Positions 54,120 to 64,000 of a DNA stretch of 64,000 bases are shown in pieces. The DNA comes from Molanna angustata (Eukaryota; Arthropoda; Insecta; Trichoptera; Molannidae). The stretch covers positions 34,104,431-34,168,430 of the forward strand of contig OY754980.1 of assembly GCA_963576475.1 (NCBI GenBank), in the 5' to 3' direction. The notes beneath the pieces were generated by a model that saw only the letters and a program-made list of their open reading frames with translations, had not been told where the DNA came from and did not search any database. The translations under genes and the position numbers were made by a program. Numbering within the stretch: position 1 is the stretch's first letter; every line of letters starts with the position of its first letter.

Positions 54120-56085
54120 ATAATATCACAACTATCAAAAGAAATACATTGTATTGATTACATAAATAAAATTAACTTAACTCCATATAGAATTTAGAAA
54201 GGGTTTAATAAGTTTTCATATAAATGTTGTTATAAGAAAATTGTGTAACCATACTTCACATATATTATACCGTTAGTAAGATTGTTTCTCTTTAGAGTAC
54301 AATATTCCTCTCCGTATCAAAATTTATTATTTTCCAGATGAACGTACGATAGTACAACTTGAAATAGTGTCCTTATTAAATTACCATTAAGTTTGGTATT
54401 AGCTGTTTCCAGTAATGTATGTATGGGAACATGGAGAGAGAAAGTGGTAGGCATAAAAATATACTATGTCGTAGGAAACTTTCCTGACTGCTTTTGGTGG
54501 CACAGCAGCTTCAAAATGTTAATTCGGTTTCCATTCCCTTCTAGACTGTTCCACACCACACTAAATAGGTACAATATGTACAGTACCAGCCTGAGGCAAG
54601 CATTTGGATGACACGAGATCCGATTTTGTAGTTTCAAGTACTTTTTGTTGTTCAACGATATTATGTTGCTTTCATTGTACTCCATTTTTTATTCTACATA
54701 GTGTCGTTTCAAGTCCCTCCAATACCTACTGAATATCACTTATTAGTATTTATCTTTATTTCCAGCGGCTCAAAATAGCTCCTCTACGGTCTGGATCCTC
54801 GTCCGTTCTCGTATTTTCTCCCCTACAATAATTCAAAGCAATGTCGAATTAATCGACAATTGGGCGAAAAAGATCAAAACTTTTTCACTTCCAGAACATA
54901 TCCCTAATATTTTAGAAGTTTTGAGACACACTGATGAGACTGACTGAAGATCGTTTACCTTCTCGTGGGTCTTCAGTACTTACAGGGGATACATGTGACT
55001 AATCGTCAATGCGAGTTTATGTACAAGGTTTACTTACTAAACCATGATCCGGCTCGAAGGACCATGTAAAATTATTGATTTCAACTCAAACACTGTTCTT
55101 AAACGAGAAGTTTTATCTCGTAAGTTGTGTATTGGTTTACCAAATCTTATATTAAAAAAATATATACCATACAGTTAATGATTTTTGAGAAATCAACAAA
55201 TAATTCACAAAAAATCAACAATAACAACAATAATTATTTTATGTAGGACATGGAATTGGCGCCTGAAGCGGCCACACAGTTCTCCCTATGGAAGGTCTGG
55301 CCCTGACAACATACTTCACCACACTCTCCCAGGGGAGACTGTTGTTTCTTAGCTACCCAGCAATATCTTGTCTAGAGTATACCTCGATTCGTTCAAACTA
55401 CGTAGAAAGGGACGAAAAGTCACAACCACGCGAATCAGTTTTATATTCAAATACAACGTTGCTTTTACTGATGTCGTGGGATTTGTTTGTATCTTCATTC
55501 TGTTTGTTGATTGCCGTGTGAATTACATCTTGGATAATGTCAAGTTTTTGGGGGGGTAATGGGCAACCATTTCCCAGACCGTGTGTCACACATGTGACAA
55601 TTTCATCACGCGGACTACGCTTTGCATACTAATCTCTGACTGATTTCGATCGTGAAAGTGAGACCCGACATGTTTTGCCGTTTGGATGTAATTCTCCCCG
55701 GGACCAGACCGCACGATGGTTTAAGATGGCTGCCTCAGTATTTGGTGATTGACCTGTGAATGATCTTGGTATTAAGGCTATTTTCCTATTCTCTCGACTA
55801 CTATGAACCTGATATTAATTTTGTCTTCTGGTTAGTTTGCCTCCATTCCTGTGTTGTGGTACCCATTCTTATCCTTCTCCAAGTCAAATAGTTTTCTTCC
55901 CCATCTAATTCGATCTTATCCCATTCTGGTGATACAAACAACAATATAGGTATCTCATCTCTATAGATACAGCATGAACATGAAATTCGAAAAATTGTAA
56001 ACAATGAGCCAATTTAAAATAGGATTATTATGTACGCATTAATATACAGAAGTCTTATGAATAATATCTAGGTGTGTAATAGTAC
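54120..56085. other. No recognised gene
   Basis: GC-richer in parts (54,780-55,050, 55,240-55,790), with short frames in several phases and none with a motif that I can name. Could be decayed retroelement or host non-coding DNA. Confidence 0.35.
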
Positions 56086-56091
56086 TAAAAA

Positions 56092-57063
56092 ATAGTTGCA
56101 TGTAACACATGAGATCCAACTGTCGATAGCGATAGTATGTATAGTTGAAGAATAAGTACCAAACTATAAACCCATAAATCCAAATTATTGAATATTTTTA
56201 AGATATTTTGTTTTCTATACAACACATGTAGGTATGTATGTCAAGATAGGACAGTATGGAGGTCAGTACTTTTCTCTTACCCGGAAAATGAAAACAGCAT
56301 GATGGTATGTATGTATATTTGGAGATTAAGCATCAAACTATTAAGTGTTTTTACATATTGTGTAAAGGCGACTGCCATACAAATTGTATGAAGCAATGTC
56401 GTCACTAAATTCAATTTAAAAAAAAAATTGTTAAAAAAAGAGATGTACTACCTACTACGATGCTAATATTTTTTAATGAAAATTAAATTATCTATTTGGG
56501 GTGTTTCGGCTTTTTTCGATATTTTTAAAAACTTTGGAAATAAAGGCAGTTAACCCCATCAATTTATCATAAAAAAATATTTTTCTTAATAAAAAATGTT
56601 TGAGAATCTCTGGAATTTTTTTGAAAAAATTAATTTGACATTTTGTATTTTTTTATATTCATACCAATTTTCAGCGTTCTAGCTTTTATGGTTTCTGAGA
56701 GATATGGAAAAATAGAGTAAAAATTCAAAAGTTGATAACCCCTGACTGAAACTAAAATTCAAAATTCTGTGTATAAAATTTTTATAAGCTTATAACCATC
56801 TATATATTCTGAAATTTTGGGTTCTGTGAATTGAGCAGATCAAAAGTTATAAGGACACACACACACTCACGAAATGTTCTACTCCAAATTCTGAGTAAAT
56901 CCGTATATAGAACATAAGTTGGTGTTTTTTGACTTCAAAGTTGGAAAAGCCATGAAAAAAGTAGACCGTGCATACAATCGTGTTCCTTGATACACGCGTC
57001 TTGGATTTAAACTGCCTCTTCCTTCAAAAGAATTTCATTCTCTTGAACAAATCGACAGTTGGA
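56092..57063 (-). mobile_element. Repeat E, near full length
   Basis: On the minus strand it begins TCCAACTGTCGAT directly after A. Its 3' end has the hairpin CATGT-gtt-ACATG and GCAACTAT, where CTAG is mutated. On the plus strand the embedded LINE-A-like piece still reads VCQDRTVWRSVLFSYP before the GTAT run (56,230-56,315). Confidence 0.6.
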
Positions 57064-57387
57064 TCACTATGCATAATAACATGTATGTAGGTATAAGGCA
57101 ATAATAATGCTATATAACGACTACATTACGCCTATTACCATAAACACCGAATCGAACCGGACCGAACATTTCCGATAATTCCCGAATGTTGCCGATGGTC
57201 AGCATTATATGCCAATATGTTTTGAGGTTTGTGAAGCGAAGTGAATATTTGTTATGATTCTGTTTCATCAAAAATATTAAAAATGCACAATATTTTAAAT
57301 ATTATGTTCACGTTCATTTCCAAAAACATTATTTCAATTAATGAAACGGGGTTAACGAATAATAAAAAAAATATTTGTGAAATTTTT

Positions 57388-57625
57388 TGTCGTCTTTCTT
57401 GGCTTAGTTGGTTGGGTAGATTGCTGATCCAAAGGTCCTAGGTTCGATTCTCGATGGATATACAGTTTTTAATTATGTTTGTTTTCAGTCTGAATCTGTG
57501 AGACGAGTAATATTGCAAGTCTCCAGAATGAGGCAACTTGTTATTGGGTGAGTGTTAAATTAATATTTGACAAAGTACCTACCTGTTAATTACCCGAGAA
57601 ACTTTAAAAAAATAATGTAAAATAA
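57388..57625 (+). mobile_element. SINE-1 copy, tRNA-derived
   Basis: CTTGGCTTAGTTGGTTGGGT (A box), CCTAGGTTCGATTCTCGATG (B box), GAGACGAGTAATATTGCAAG, CAACTTGTTATTGGGTGAGT and an A-rich tail. It differs from the 11.1-kb copy mainly in the head. Confidence 0.7.
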
Positions 57626-57779
57626 ACTAACCACTCACAGATCATTTGAGAATGGCTAAGTGTATTAATTTAAGGTAACTCACTTTGTCATTCATTTTTC
57701 GCTACAGCTCCAGTTTTCGCTTCGGTTTTTCATATTAATTATGATTTTCGCGAAATTTAATAAAACACTAATATTGTGA

Positions 57780-58341
57780 TAGAGGCTTCCAGCCTTGCGG
57801 TGGCAAGAGCAATCCAAGGATTAACCACATGGAAACAGTCGATTGTAACATTTGTAAAACCGTGACAAAAAGTTAGACCTACAACAAAGAAATTAATATA
57901 AATAATTAGGAAGTCAGATGAATGGAATATCCTAATGGATACGAGAACAGAGAGATATATTCTCCCAAAGGAGATCTGTATCTCGTCTCTTAGGCCTGAC
58001 TTGACAATTTACTCTCGTCGTTGTAAAGGGTTATTTATGTGGAGCTGATTGACCATGGGACACAAATTTTCCATAAGACCACCAATACAATCTACACAAG
58101 TATAAGAAACTGATAGATAAAACAGTTCAAAATGGCTTAAGCACGAATATATACATATGCTGTAGAGGTGGGGGCCAGAGGCCTGCCCGCAAAATCTTTA
58201 TATTCCTACTTTAAAGACCTGGGTCTCCCTAGACGTAAAATAAAAGAACTTTTGGATTGCGTGGTAAAAGCAGCATTGTACGCATCCTATTGGATTTGGT
58301 TGCGCGGGGGAGTGAAGTATCAGTCGGAGATTGGTGAGTGA
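57780..58341 (+). mobile_element. LINE C-terminal fragment with RPD endonuclease motif
   Basis: In-frame pieces read KSDEWNILMDTRTERYILPK, SLRPDLTIYSRRCKGLFM, then after breaks VEVGARGLPAKSLYSYFKDL and AALYASYWIWLRGGVK, to a stop. RPD followed about 15 residues later by an acidic position, and the 'VEVG.RG....S' block, mark restriction-like-endonuclease LINE C-termini. At least two frameshifts. It is unlike the 27-kb fragment, so a different family. Confidence 0.65.
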
Positions 58342-58344
58342 GTT

Positions 58345-58862
58345 GTGAGCGTGACTTGAGTCATAAAGGGGCCCCTTAATCCCGCATACATGGTCGCGAG
58401 CCCATGTGGCTCGCCTATTCTGGCTGTTACTCTGGTCGCCTGTGCTCGTGGTCCGGGATTCGTAAATCCAGTGAAACCACGATTGCCTTTCTCTTTTGTA
58501 TCATATAGAATAGTTTAAATAGTTATTTAAAACAAAATATTGACAAATGTCAAATCTCCGGAGAAAGATGAATGAATTGCGACGTTGTCAGCTCAAACAG
58601 TAAGATTGCAACGTTATTGTTATATTATTGGTATATAAATGTTATAATGAATAGTCAAGAATATAAGTGATTATACTGTGTCTTAGTTATGTCAAGGCAT
58701 TATTTATTTATTTATCTTTTCGTACGCAATATAAACAAAACAATACATGGTAATATTATGAAAAACAATAAATAATATCTTGATACTTTGTTGTTTTTAC
58801 TTTGTGGTTAATTTTAACTAATAAATTAAAATAATAACTATTTGTTTACACCAATTTTGAGT
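58345..58862. other. No recognised gene
   Basis: 58,360-58,500 is GC-rich (GGGGCCCCTTAATCCCGCAT) and may be the 3' untranslated part of the preceding LINE. The rest is AT-rich. Confidence 0.35.
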
Positions 58863-58864
58863 AT

Positions 58865-59262
58865 ATTATGTTAACCGGTTTCAGAGCTGACCCGCTCCTT
58901 CATCTGAACAAACTTTTGTACTTGAAGAAGGGGTGGTGGGTTTGTTTTATCTTACGGACAGGTAACGGGAACATATTGAACAGAGGCGTTCAATTTAAAT
59001 TTATTTGGTTATTAAATATTTTCTCTCTTTTATTTATAGCCTTTTGTATTTCTAATGCCTCTAGTCTTAGGCCGTCCTCCGTGTGTTTTTCAAAAGAATG
59101 ATTATTGTTTATGAGATGATTGGCAAATTCCGAAAAGTTGTCGCTCTTTAAGCACCTCATGACATGCTCTTTAATAAATTCTAGTTTCAAAATTTCGGCC
59201 AATCGTTCCGATGTAGAAGGTTGGACAATCGCAACAATTTAATTCATTACACTTCAGGGTTT
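58865..59262 (-). mobile_element. Penelope-like element 3' remnant: GIY-YIG end plus decayed hammerhead
   Basis: On the minus strand: CNELNCCDCPTFYIGTIGRN (GIY-YIG-type nuclease), a frameshift, then KEHVMRCLKSDNFSEFANHL and ALEIQKAINKREKIFNNQIN, ending in a stop. The frame after the shift is the usual C-terminal part of a Penelope-like protein. About 80 nt downstream is the hammerhead-like stretch. The RT is absent. Confidence 0.7.
58868..58910 (-). ncRNA. Degenerate hammerhead-ribozyme-like motif
   Basis: CAGATGA (core CTGATGA with one change), stem II GAGC/GCTC, GAAA, then ACCGGTT with the same loopless stem III as at 50.8 kb. The core substitution predicts loss of activity. Confidence 0.5.
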
Positions 59263-59264
59263 AT

Positions 59265-59985
59265 CTTTGCCGTTCCCCAAGAATCTACCTACATTATTAT
59301 TTGTATAAAAGGTCAGGTTAATATAAGATACTGAAAAGTGGTTTACGTACAATAGTTATTATTTTAATAAAAAAGAATAAATTAGACTGAAAAATATAAT
59401 AAATGAAGTGAAAACATTTTTTTCTTGTAAATTTACTATTAATTTTAAGATAAAGTCTACAATATTAATATTGTAAATGTACAATATTAATATTGTAAAT
59501 GCATACCTATATTAGAAAACAAATGAAGCAAGTTTTCCATGGCTGGGTGAGTATTTTCCTGAATGAATATTACCTCAGCTTTTTGCTAAATTGATCTTTT
59601 TAAAGAGACTTTAAATAACGTTTAGTTTACATTTATGTACATGAATAATGTAGGTATAGTATTACGTGCAAAGTAGTTGTGGTATATTAAGGTAACAATT
59701 TACTTATGAATATTTGACGAGAATCCCGCAATTTATATGTTGGTGTATGGTGAATATGGGCTTATAATGTGCGCTGAAAATATAAACTTGATCAACTAAA
59801 AGATAATCAAGATTCATAGGTACTTATCTTATATAATAAATTTTAATTGAAGTTGTTCAAAAAATCAGTGATTCTGATTGAATTTGCTACCATATGGAAA
59901 ACACTCATCAATAGAATTTCATAAGGCTTACTTTCATAAAGTATGACTGTTATCTCCAGGTCCATAATATAACATTTCAATAATC
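59265..59985. other. No recognised feature
   Basis: AT-rich. A duplicated word, AATATTAATATTGTAAATG, occurs at 59,460-59,500. Confidence 0.45.
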
Positions 59986-59987
59986 TT

Positions 59988-60400
59988 CAATGTAAAAAAA
60001 TATGCCTGTGAGACATGGACCGTAGGCCAGAGGGAAAAAAAAGCCTTTCTGCATTCGAGATGTGGTGCTACAGACGCATGTTGAAGATCCACTGGTCGGA
60101 CCACATCCAAAATTTTGAGGTGCTGAGCAGAGCCGGGAAAACAAGGCAACTCCTCAAAAGAATCGCCCAACGAAGATCCAACTGGGTTGGCCATAGCATA
60201 AGGCACCCGGGTCTGCTCATAACCATCGCGGAGGGAATAGCAGAGGGCAGCAACTATAGAGGCCGACCAAGAAAGAACTACATGGACCAGATGATCGACG
60301 ACATGTGCTGTAGTAGCTACGTGGAGATGAAGAGGCTGACAGAGGACAGGGCGGAGTGGAGTAGATGTAACAAACCAATCCCAGGATTGTAACTGATAAG
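59988..60400 (+). mobile_element. LINE C-terminal fragment
   Basis: YACETWTVGQREKKA, a frameshift in an A run, then LSAFEMWCYRRMLKIHWSDH, NWVGHSIRHPGLL, GRPRKNYMDQM and a stop. This is the post-RT end of an insect LINE with 'W..RmLki.W.dh' and 'GH..RH'. No RT motifs. Family differs from LINE-A and LINE-B. Confidence 0.7.
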
Positions 60401-60607
60401 AAGAACGCAGTAAAAAAAAATCGCTGAATATACATAAAAAAAAATTCACGTCAAATTGTTAACCTCTTTCGTTTATGGAAGTCAGTTCAAAAACAACATA
60501 TAGGTATCTTACAATTTAAAAGCAAACAAAAAATTGTTGATTATTCTGTGTTTAGTATATTTGGTCCATAGTATGTTGCTTTACGATGACATTACTACAT
60601 AATACAA

Positions 60608-62497
60608 CTAGTTGCATGTAAGACATGAGATCCAACTGTCGATAGCGATAGTATGTCTTCTTCTTCTTTTCTCCTTTTGAATATACCTTCAGGTCTGTTT
60701 TTTAAGAGGCCTGCTCTTCCTGCGAGGTGGACCCCCAGCTATCCCTCCATCTTTTTGGCGGTCTATAGCGAGGGTGGGTTACGCGAGGCTGATTGTGTAG
60801 CACGATATGAGGATGTCTGGTGCTGTCCATCCTTTGGACGTGACCATACCAGTCCCTCCTCCGCTGCCAACTCCATCTGATGATATCGTCAACCTCACAT
60901 AGTTCCCTTATTCTGGAGTTCCTCACTCGGTCTCTCAGGGTTTTGCCTGCAATAGCTCTCAATGTCCTCATTTCTGAAGTCCTGAACATTTGTTTGCTTC
61001 TGACTGTGTCTGCTCGTGCCTCTATACCATATGTCATCACTCACTTTGCTTTTAATGACCATATCCTCATTTTTCCAAATAATGGATTTTAGGGCGCCCG
61101 AAACTGCAGCTGCGTTATTGACTTGGATCTGAATTTCTTCGCAGAGGTCAGCATCTTCTGTTATGTCAATTCCTAGGCATCTAAAGGTATTAACCTGTTC
61201 AATTGGGTTGTTGTCTGTAGTCAGGTTGCATGCTATGTGTGTTTTTGAGAATGTCATAAATTTAGTCTTATCAATTGAAATTGCCATGTTGTATTGTTTG
61301 CAGGCGCTATGTAACCTGTTCAGCTGTTGTTAGTTTCGGCTACTATAATAGCGTCGTCAGCATAGCAAATCGCACTAACAATTTCCTTCCCTATTCTGTA
61401 CCCAAGCTGGAGCGATTTAATTTCCTTTATTAGTTCATCCATTACTAGATTAAACAAGAATGGGCTTAGACTATCTCCTTGTCGGACACCTGTCATTATA
61501 GGGATTGAATTGCTTAATTCGTTGTCGCTTCCCAAATTTATATCTCTTATGATGTTTATTAATTCTGGAGGTACTTCCGTAGCCACCAACATATTATTAA
61601 TATCCTTGAGTTGTACTCTATCGAAGGCCTTCATTAAATCCACAAAGCATACAAAGGCAGAAGTTTGGTATTCAATTGCCTTCTCTTTTATCTGTCTTAC
61701 GATAAATATGGCATCTGTAGTGTATCGATTTCTTCTAAAACCTTGTTTTTCTTCTCTGAGGGTAATATGTGTTTCTAATCCTTTCTTAATGATTTGTGTG
61801 AAAAGTTTTATTCTTGAGCACAATAGGGATATACCTCTATATTTCTCTGGTTTTATCTTTTGGCCTTTTTTAAATATTGGTACTGTAATGCTAGTCCTCC
61901 ATTCCTCTGGGATTTTTGTAGAGTGTATGATTCTATTGAATAATTGATGCAGTTGTTGTGTTAGGCTGTCACCAGCATATTTAATTAGTTCGTTGCTTAT
62001 GTCGTCTATACCCGGCGTTTTCCTTTTTTTTAATTTGGCAATCGAAATACGTATTTCATGTATACTGATTTCATTTTGATACGGACCTTCAACATATGGG
62101 ACAGTTTCTTGTTTATCATCTTTATATAATTGTTCAAAATACTTTTGCAATTGCTCCGTTGGTATCTTTTTTGTTTGTATGAATTCATCAATTGGCTTTC
62201 TTTATTACCTCAGCATTTACCAGACCTTCTTCTGTAATCCATAAAGATCAAACTCCATATCCTTCGTAAACTTTGTCCAGTAATCTATTTTTATTTTTCT
62301 GATTTCACTGTTAACCCTGTTACTAGTTTCCATATATTTCGTTCGTTCTTCATTGGTTGGATTGCTTTTATATTGTAGGTAAATTTTCCACTTCGATAGT
62401 ATGTACAGTTGAAAAATATGTACCAAACTATAAACCCATAAATCCAAATATTATATAAATATTTTAAGATACTTTGTTTTCTATACAACACATGAAC
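60608..62497 (-). mobile_element. Repeat E fragment split by LINE-B
   Basis: The left part (60,608-60,656) carries CTAG, the hairpin and the inverted 5'-tip motif. The right part (62,394-62,497) continues with ACAGTTGAAAAATATGTACC and stops at CACATGAACA. LINE-B lies between, with an 11-bp duplication. Confidence 0.6.
60657..62393 (-). mobile_element. LINE-B copy nested in Repeat E
   Basis: It is bounded by CGATAGTATGT at 60,646-60,656 and 62,394-62,404. On the minus strand it runs from the region before the RT (WKIYLQYKSNP) to the GAA tail. The palm has FVCFVDLMKAFDRVQ (motif A), GVRQGDSLSPFLFN and CYADDAIIVAE (motif C). The post-RT is as at 24.2 kb. It is broken into four frames: near 62,217, 61,320 and 61,050. 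The last break is a 26-30 bp deletion between AAAGTGAG and TGATGACATA relative to the 24.2-kb copy. The endonuclease is missing. Inactive. Confidence 0.9.
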
Positions 62498-62499
62498 AT

Positions 62500-64000
62500 A
62501 GTGTGATGGGCTCCACTCTAACCTGAACTAAATATCGTCCTAAACTATTTTCTGTGGATCCATAACCTCCTAAACTAGCTAGCTAAACTACCTATTAAAA
62601 TCTAACGTCTATTTCCTAGTACTATAGCTAATTTCCCTAACTAGTTTATCCTCTACCTGTAAGGTAAATCTAGAATTTATTAAATCTATTTGAATATTCA
62701 TTATTGAATGATTCTATCATGAAAGAACATCGTATTCTTCTATCTTATTTCGCTAATTTTATATGTTTTTCAACGGATTTTGGCCAATGATCGTCTAGTG
62801 ATTATTATTATTATTCACGTTAATAAGGACCCTCTACGTTGTGTTTTATTTACGAGTTATAAACAGACGAATATTTATAATAAAATTTATATATATTATA
62901 TTAATAATTAATAAATTAACAGACTCCACGACTGTTGAAAGATAGTTAATATTTACATACAAAATTATAACTACAGAATTATTAAATTCGTATAATGTAA
63001 TGATAAAACTTCGATTCTCAACCCAAATTATGTAACTTAATTGTTACTCAATTTGATCGATATATGTATATTAATATACCCACAGACTTGGTAAATTTTA
63101 CTTTATAATAAAATGAATCTTTAACAAATCTACTCTCTTATATTTATATATATAGAAGACAATGCATTCATGTACCTACAGACTTAATAGGATGACGAAA
63201 GTTTTCATAAAACAAGTTCATATGATTCTCATAAAAAAAACATAAATAAAACTCAATAGAAAATACGATATATGCTTCTTAACGCTTTTTCACACTCATG
63301 GAGGTTAGTAAATAACGAACTTCAGTTTTCCTACCTTTTCGTATATCCTGCTGTAATGAAAACATATCAAAACAATACCAAAATACATTATATAACAAAA
63401 GACAATATTTATATGCAATCGACGATCTTTCCATGAGTGTGACGTAAATAGTTTTATATCAAATTTTGTAAGATGTCCAATATATCTTTATAATGTTAGT
63501 TTTCAGGACACGAATTTTCCTTCTACAGTAACAGATTGAAACATGAATATTTTGATTACTTTAGATAAAATGGTTATTTCAAGACACATAGGGTGATACT
63601 TTGATTTCCATTAGCGATGTCTAAGTGACATTTTAAGGCTCCTACAAAATGGGCTAATAAAGTTTTGTGTTTTTCACTCGATTTTCATACTTCATCTGAC
63701 ATTTTAAGGTTAGGGAAATTCAGATTTTCAAGAAGATCATGCTAATTTTTCATGCTTCATGCAGTCTCTGGCCCCGAATACATCGCCAAAAACTCATCCT
63801 GAGCAACCAATTTTAGCTACTCTCAGGTCTGAGTGCACTAGACTACGAATTAATAGACTACCTGTAACACCATGCATTACTATATATTAAAATCAATAAA
63901 TCTAGATGTGAGACAGTTTAAGGCATCCTCTGGGACCTCAAGTCTGATGAGAGTCTCTAACCATCAACCACATAGAAAACTGGAAATCGAAGAATAGTAA
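62500..64000. other. No recognised feature
   Basis: AT-rich DNA to the window edge. A slightly GC-richer stretch at 63,760-63,860 has no coding support. Confidence 0.45.

Noticed and set aside
55250..55275. Retroviral-type primer-binding site (TGGCGCCTGAAGCGG)
   Set aside because: Only a partial match, with no LTR boundary upstream and no gag-pol sequence downstream.
59934..60449. 171-codon minus-strand frame
   Set aside because: Antisense to the LINE C-terminal fragment at 59,988-60,400.

Overview
This window is AT-rich eukaryotic DNA. It looks like gene-poor, transposon-dense insect chromosome. The mix of LINE tails, tRNA-derived SINEs, a Penelope-like element, PIF/Harbinger and pogo elements, and the frequent GTAGGTA-type simple sequence suggest a lepidopteran, but that assignment is inference. 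I found no host protein-coding gene that I can defend. Almost every long open frame is a retroelement or transposase remnant, or lies antisense to one.

Names used below. LINE-A is a non-LTR family with a GTAT-repeat tail. LINE-B is a non-LTR family with a GAA-repeat tail. Repeat E is a roughly 1-kb Helitron-like family. Repeat F is a 0.5-0.6 kb family. Repeat D is a GTAT-tailed family. SINE-1 and SINE-2 are tRNA-derived.

Layout. 0-6 kb: truncated RTE-like and CR1/Jockey-like LINE pieces, then a frameshifted LINE-B copy set between inverted tandem arrays. 6-16 kb: F, E, D and SINE copies, an internally deleted PIF/Harbinger element at 12 kb and a 49-bp minisatellite at 13.5 kb. 16-24 kb: nested LINEs, including the longest reverse transcriptase frame (649 codons, LINE-A) inserted into a SINE-2. 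24-29 kb: LINE-B in a TTTA tract, BEL/Pao-type LTR remnants, and a LINE fragment with a restriction-like endonuclease. 29-42 kb: E, D, SINE-2 and small TA-flanked MITEs, with long stretches of featureless DNA. 42-49 kb: an E copy nested in an F copy, and a complete pogo-like transposon with an intact transposase, terminal inverted repeats, TA target duplication and subterminal palindromes. 49.8-51.7 kb: a long TAAA tract and two very large palindromes. The first carries an outward-facing hammerhead-ribozyme-like fold at each end. 54-64 kb: another E copy, SINE-1, an RLE-type LINE fragment, a Penelope GIY-YIG remnant with a decayed hammerhead, and LINE-B nested in E.

How the parts relate. The elements form a readable order of insertion. 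LINE-A jumped into SINE-2, into a CR1-like LINE and next to an older LINE. LINE-B jumped into E, and E jumped into F. Several events keep exact target-site duplications. The best candidates for follow-up are the hammerhead palindrome, a covarying two-stem hairpin shared by four LINE-like 3' ends, the E family with a LINE-A 3' end built into it, and the apparently intact pogo element.
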